A stretch of DNA of 8,987 nucleotides from M3007 sp037130425 (GTDB taxonomy: Bacteria > Bacteroidota > Bacteroidia > Chitinophagales > Saprospiraceae): assembly GCA_037130425.1 (NCBI GenBank), contig JBAXTB010000241.1, forward strand, positions 1 to 8,987, given 5' to 3'. Below are positions 6,681-8,987 of the stretch, one piece after another. Below the pieces are notes generated by a model. It saw only the letters and a program-made list of their open reading frames with translations. It ran no database searches and was not told the origin of the DNA. The position numbers and the translations under genes were made by a program. Within the stretch, counting starts at the first letter, position 1. The number at the start of each line of letters is the position of its first letter.

Positions 6681-7518
6681 TTTCCGAAAAAACAGATCGG
6701 CGCAAGGGGCTACCGCTATTATTGCAGTCGGTCGACTTTTGATGCTGTGGCTGGCGCTGTTGTTTGCTTTCCCAATTTGGGCGCAAAGCGACAAGGATCT
6801 TTTTCCGCCAAAACCGGAACCAGCCGTGTATGTACACGACTATGCGGGCTGGCTGAGTCCCAGTCAAAAAAATGCGCTGGAAGCAAAACTGCGGCGTTAC
6901 CACGATTCTACGTCTTCGCAGATTGTGGTGATGATTCGCAAGGATTTGGGCGATTATGACCGTACTACTTATGCCATCGAACTCGGTAACCGCTGGGGCG
7001 TGGGCAAAAAGAGTAAGAACAACGGCGTGATCATGCTGATTAAAACGGAAGCGCCGGATCGCGGAATTTTTATCGCCACGGGCTACGGCACGGAGGGCGC
7101 CTTGCCGGATATCACAGCAGCGCAGATCATCCGAAATACGATGGCGCCGTATTTTAAACAGCAACAATATTATGAAGGTATTGATGCCGGTACGAGTGAA
7201 ATCATAAAAGCCTTAACGGGCGAGTTTAAAAACGACGGCGAACAAGGTGATGCGACGGCCGGTTTAGTGGTGCTGCTTATTGTGTTCGTGTTGTTTTGCC
7301 TGATTATTTTCTTTGTGTGGCGGGCGGCCAAACGCGGTTATAAATCCATTTCAAGCGGCGGCTCATCGCGGCACGGCGGCAATGATTGGTGGATTGGCGG
7401 AGGAGGCTTCGGCGGTGGCAGTGGCGGAAGTTCGAGTAGCGGCAGTGATTGGGGCGGCGGCGGTGGAAGTTTTGGCGGCGGCAGTTTTGGCGGCGGCGGG
7501 GCTGGCGGCGATTGGTAG
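6673..7518 (+). CDS. Exported TPM-domain protein with membrane helix and glycine-rich tail (YgcG-like)
   Basis: 281 residues from the ATG at 6673. Upstream in-frame ATGs (6661, 6643, 6631) are possible but overlap the previous gene more; a TTG at 6589 is unlikely. Layout: signal peptide with a long basic N-region, hydrophobic stretch 21-34 and likely cleavage after A37; TPM domain about 53-190 (VHDYAGWLSPSQKNALEAKL, then QIVVMI, ELGNRWGVGKKSKNNGVI and GIFIATGYGTEG); one transmembrane helix 197-216; basic WRAAKRG; then a Gly/Ser-rich low-complexity tail (229-281) ending in Trp. The TPM domain should face the periplasm and the tail the cytoplasm. This architecture is the usual YgcG/DUF477 form encoded beside LemA. 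The tail's GGC-rich repeats make frameshifts easy, but no break is seen. Confidence 0.92.
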   Translation: MGDFRKNRSAQGATAIIAVGRLLMLWLALLFAFPIWAQSDKDLFPPKPEPAVYVHDYAGWLSPSQKNALEAKLRRYHDSTSSQIVVMIRKDLGDYDRTTYAIELGNRWGVGKKSKNNGVIMLIKTEAPDRGIFIATGYGTEGALPDITAAQIIRNTMAPYFKQQQYYEGIDAGTSEIIKALTGEFKNDGEQGDATAGLVVLLIVFVLFCLIIFFVWRAAKRGYKSISSGGSSRHGGNDWWIGGGGFGGGSGGSSSSGSDWGGGGGSFGGGSFGGGGAGGDW

Positions 7519-7606
7519 CGAGCTTGGAACCTCGCGGATTGTGGGCACGAGGTTGGAACCTCGCGCCAGCAAGGTTTGAGGCACGAGGTTGGAACCTCGC
7601 GCCAGC
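7519..7606. repeat. Three copies of a hairpin-forming GAGGTT-GG-AACCTC repeat
   Basis: Two identical 27-bp copies (7544-7570 and 7580-7606) and one diverged core (7519-7535). Each centre is CGAGGTT-GG-AACCTCG, a 7-bp stem with two bases between arms; the first copy has one mismatch. In the two full copies the stem extends by GGC/GCC across an A-C mismatch. On the minus-strand RNA that position is a G-U pair, so the longer stem is intact there. The array begins right after the TPM gene stop. There is no T run, so a REP-like repeat or an mRNA 3'-end stabiliser is likelier than a classical terminator. Confidence 0.8.
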
Positions 7607-7632
7607 GTTAAAGTATTGGCAATCAGATTTTT

Positions 7633-8052
7633 ATGAGCGTACAGCATTCGATGATTTATGTAGCGTCCTCCGATTTGCACGGGATGGGCGTATATGCGGC
7701 CCGCGATATTGAGGAGGGCGAGGTAATTGAAATTTGCCCGGTTTTGCTGTTCCCCAAAACGGAATTGGAACATATCCGACGCACAATCCTGGAGGATTAT
7801 TATTTTGACTGGGGCGAGGACGATGAATGGCACGCCATCTGCCTTGGCTATGGTTCGCTTTACAACCATTCCTACACGCCCAATGCCGAATACGGCATGG
7901 ATTTCGAAGCCAAAACCATTGATTTTTATTGTATTAAGCCGATTGAAGCCGGGTCGGAAATTCTGATTAATTACAACGGCGACGCGGATTGTCAGACCAA
8001 GGTGTGGTTTGAGGATCCGAACCATCCGGTGCATAAAACGAAACCGCAATGA
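7633..8052 (+). CDS. SET-domain protein (putative protein-lysine methyltransferase)
   Basis: 139-residue compact SET domain. The N-terminal GMGVYAARDIEEGEVIE (17-33) is the usual GxGvfA..dI..Ge opening that contacts AdoMet. LGYGSLYNHSYTPN (71-84) holds the NHS..PN signature that forms the pseudoknot. EILINYNG (109-116) is the closing E-L-xx-Y-G motif, with Tyr114 as the catalytic-type tyrosine. There is no signal peptide or membrane segment, so it is cytoplasmic. Minimal SET proteins occur widely in bacteria; substrates are mostly unknown, and none can be read here. The ATG at 7633 lies shortly after a hairpin-repeat array. The stop overlaps the next start as ATGA, so translation is probably coupled to xseB. 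No link between SET proteins and exonuclease VII is known to me. Confidence 0.88.
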   Translation: MSVQHSMIYVASSDLHGMGVYAARDIEEGEVIEICPVLLFPKTELEHIRRTILEDYYFDWGEDDEWHAICLGYGSLYNHSYTPNAEYGMDFEAKTIDFYCIKPIEAGSEILINYNGDADCQTKVWFEDPNHPVHKTKPQ

Positions 8053-8270
8053 AGGAAAAAGCCGACAACATATCCTACGCTTCAGCCTACGAGGAATTGC
8101 AGCAAATTGTAGCCGCCTTGCAACAGGAGCAAATCGGGCTGGATGAACTGCCGGAGAAGATTGCCCGAGCGGGAGCGTTGGTGCAGTTTTGCAGGGAGCA
8201 TTTGAGGAAGACGGAGGAAGCGGTGGGGGCGGTAGACGGTAGACGGTGGACGGTAGACGGTGGACGGTAG
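8049..8270 (+). CDS. xseB: Exodeoxyribonuclease VII small subunit, C-terminus formed by heptamer repeats
   Basis: 73 residues. The XseB core spans about 9-61: SYASAYEELQQIVAALQQEQ (9-28), IGLDELPEKIARAGALVQFC (29-48), then REHLRKTEEAV. This is the family's two-helix hairpin that binds XseA to degrade single-stranded DNA to oligonucleotides. The length is normal. The last residues (AVDGRRWTVDGGR) and the TAG stop are encoded by a 7-bp tandem repeat (8231-8272), so the natural tail has probably been replaced. The core that contacts XseA is intact, and activity is likely kept (inference). xseA, commonly next to it, is absent from this window; the upstream partner is the SET gene, overlapping by four bases. 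Confidence 0.85.
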   Translation: MKEKADNISYASAYEELQQIVAALQQEQIGLDELPEKIARAGALVQFCREHLRKTEEAVGAVDGRRWTVDGGR

Positions 8271-8272
8271 AC
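8231..8272 (+). repeat. Tandem heptamer array GGT(A/G)GAC x6 at the 3' end of xseB
   Basis: Six contiguous heptamers: GGTAGAC, GGTAGAC, GGTGGAC, GGTAGAC, GGTGGAC, GGTAGAC (8231-8272), with degenerate remains (GGGCGGT, GCGGTGGA) to about 8289. The unit length is not a multiple of three, so copy-number change would shift the frame and move the xseB stop. The last copy supplies that stop (TAG 8268-8270). It resembles heptameric short tandem repeats known in cyanobacteria; the mechanism of spread is unknown. Confidence 0.9.
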
Positions 8273-8279
8273 GGGCGGT

Positions 8280-8474
8280 TTAGCGGTGGATTTGGAGTAT
8301 TTGCCAGGAACGGACGGGGCGGCCATTTTTATAGGCCGGTGTCCACCAATACAGCGTATTGATTATTTTCATGGCAATTTTATCCCAAGGGTCTCCGAGG
8401 CCTTGAAGCATTTCTGCATTCATTGCACCGTTCTGTTCAATTTGCAATTTGATTTTGATTTTGCCTTTGGGCAT
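8280..8474 (-). CDS. TonB-like C-terminal domain without membrane anchor (possible remnant)
   Basis: 64 residues matching the TonB C-terminal fold by eye: KGKIKIKLQIEQNGAMNAEM (3-22), LQGLGDP (23-29), then a helix with DKIAMKIINTLYWWTPAYKN (31-50) and GRPVRSW (51-57), the usual W.PA..NGrPV pattern near the end. TonB domains bind the TonB box of outer-membrane receptors. Here the transmembrane helix and proline-rich spacer are missing. The frame is open upstream only to a stop 42 bases before the ATG. A GGA-containing purine run sits directly before the ATG. It may be a decayed 3' end of an energy-transducer gene, separated from its 5' part by the neighbouring repeat element, or a genuine small protein. 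It is convergent with xseB, with 9 bp between the stops. Confidence 0.55.
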   Translation of the reverse strand: MPKGKIKIKLQIEQNGAMNAEMLQGLGDPWDKIAMKIINTLYWWTPAYKNGRPVRSWQILQIHR

Positions 8475-8498
8475 TTCCTTTTTTCGGTTTGGCCAAAA

Positions 8499-8680
8499 TA
8501 AAAAAGAGGGTGTCTAAGAAGCCGTTTTGTAAACACTTAACAGATGATTTGCAAAATATTATTCGGATGACCGGTCGTATTGAGGGGGTGACTGCCAGTC
8601 ACCCCCTCAATTAGGCACGATCTCAACTTTTTATTTGGCGAAAGTATTTCATGTTATCTTAAAATACAGCCTCTTTTTTA
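8499..8680. mobile_element. Possible MITE-like element with 15-bp imperfect inverted ends
   Basis: Ends TAAAAAAGAGG[G/C]TGT at 8499-8513 and, inverted, 8666-8680: 14 of 15 bases match. The outermost bases are TA on both sides, compatible with a TA target duplication. The 182-bp interior has no coding region, and a long hairpin (8579-8611) sits near its centre. The left end reads GAGGGTGTCT, loosely like ends of some transposons. It is too short for a transposase and would need one in trans. It could also be two chance A/T-rich ends. Confidence 0.4.
8579..8611. terminator. Perfect 15-bp-stem hairpin, candidate terminator or stabiliser
   Basis: Arms 8579-8593 and 8597-8611 are fully complementary around a GCC loop, with five G-C pairs in a row. 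There is no adjacent T run on either strand, so it is not a textbook intrinsic terminator. It lies about 100 bp downstream of the T9SS protein stop on the minus strand and could end or protect that transcript, or be the central palindrome of the surrounding element. Confidence 0.6.
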
Positions 8681-8709
8681 CTTACTCATGCTGTTTGCTA
8701 AAAACCAAT

Positions 8710-8987
8710 TTACTTCTCCATCAGCATTTTCTTCGTTGCACGGTCCGTTTCGGTTTCCACTTTGTAGTACATCATCCCGGCCGCATGTAACTGGGATTTT
8801 TCAACGACAAAATGGTTGTAACCGCTTGCAAATGCTGCTTTCCGGGTGTACAATTGGCGACCTGTTTCGTCGTAGATAGTAAGGGTGATTGGTTTACCCG
8901 CCGAAGCTTCAGCGTAGGCGGGTTGATCGCCCGCCTTCGCTGAAGCTTCGGCGGAAGTGTCGCCCGCCTTCGCTGAAGCTTCGGCGG
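8710..8987 (-). CDS. C-terminal part of a T9SS-secreted protein (type A sorting domain)
   Basis: The last 91 residues are visible; the start lies beyond the right edge. From about residue 31 the segment follows the type IX secretion C-terminal sorting domain: ITLTIYDETGRQLYTR (33-48), GYNHFVVEKSQL (55-66), AAGMMYYKVET (68-78), and a final TKKMLMEK with the conserved lysines. This domain directs export across the outer membrane by the Bacteroidota type IX system and is cut off on anchoring. The preceding 30 residues are low complexity (AEASAKAGDTS and similar), encoded by three palindromic 24-bp repeats. The passenger domain is not visible, so the function is unknown. A hairpin lies about 100 bp after the stop. 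Confidence 0.85.
   Translation of the reverse strand, partial: AEASAKAGDTSAEASAKAGDQPAYAEASAGKPITLTIYDETGRQLYTRKAAFASGYNHFVVEKSQLHAAGMMYYKVETETDRATKKMLMEK
8897..8987. repeat. Three 24-bp palindromic repeats inside the T9SS protein linker
   Basis: Copies at 8898-8921, 8931-8954 and 8964-8987. The last two are identical and 33 bp apart, which keeps the frame. The first is in the opposite orientation with one base changed. Each has CCGCC/GGCGG ends and an inner GAAGCTTC palindrome. The third copy ends exactly at the window edge, so the array may continue. All three are read as Ala-Glu-Ala-Ser-Ala in the minus-strand protein. Confidence 0.88.

Noticed and set aside
6667..7167. Minus-strand open frame opposite the second TPM gene
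   Set aside because: It is antisense to the signal peptide and TPM domain, and its composition is non-protein-like.
7519..7606. CRISPR array
   Set aside because: Only two exact copies with a 9-bp gap and strong internal hairpins; spacers of normal size and cas genes are absent.
7363..8049. 228-codon minus-strand open frame
   Set aside because: It crosses the glycine-rich tail, the hairpin repeats and the SET gene; its Ala/Thr-rich end is just the reverse of GGC repeats.
8286..8501. Plus-strand open frame after xseB
   Set aside because: The minus strand of the same region gives a TonB-like pattern; the plus-strand peptide has no motif.
8688..8879. Plus-strand open frame near the right edge
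   Set aside because: It is antisense to the T9SS sorting domain, which is clearly conserved.

Overview
The window looks like a chromosomal segment of a member of the Bacteroidota, probably in the Saprospiria/Chitinophagia area (the class is inference). Four things support this: a TamA-like outer-membrane protein carried as a lipoprotein (TamL type), a type IX secretion C-terminal sorting domain, a LemA/TPM operon with a glycine-rich tail protein, and start codons without convincing Shine-Dalgarno sequences. Intergenic DNA is unusually rich in short repeats, palindromes and tandem heptamers. There are no tRNA or rRNA genes, no CRISPR array and no complete insertion sequence.

Left part, all on the minus strand (1-4382). 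tamL (2016-4382) is followed by a DUF937/OmpA fusion protein (795-1943). A strong intrinsic terminator (642-683) comes next, and then the 5' two thirds of kbl (glycine C-acetyltransferase, 1-589), which runs off the left edge. TamL and the OmpA-like protein both act at the outer membrane/peptidoglycan interface.

Middle, plus strand. A TrmH/SpoU-family RNA methyltransferase (4439-5200) is divergent from tamL, with only 56 bp between the chosen starts; that gap holds two adjacent palindromes. A 177-bp element with perfect 33-bp inverted ends made of 15-bp units (5204-5380) follows. Next is a compact operon lemA - TPM-domain protein - membrane-anchored TPM-domain protein (5655-7518).

Right part. 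Three copies of a hairpin-forming repeat (7519-7606) precede a SET-domain protein (7633-8052), whose stop codon overlaps the start of xseB (exonuclease VII small subunit, 8049-8270). The xseB 3' end, including its stop codon, is made of six copies of a 7-bp repeat. On the minus strand lie a TonB-like C-terminal domain without a membrane anchor (8280-8474), a possible MITE-like element with a central 15-bp-stem hairpin (8499-8680), and the 3' end of a T9SS-secreted protein (8710-8987). The linker of that protein is built from palindromic 24-bp repeats in both orientations.

No defence system or obvious new enzyme cluster is visible. The most unusual content is the repeats, three kinds of which have entered or shaped coding sequence or gene ends.
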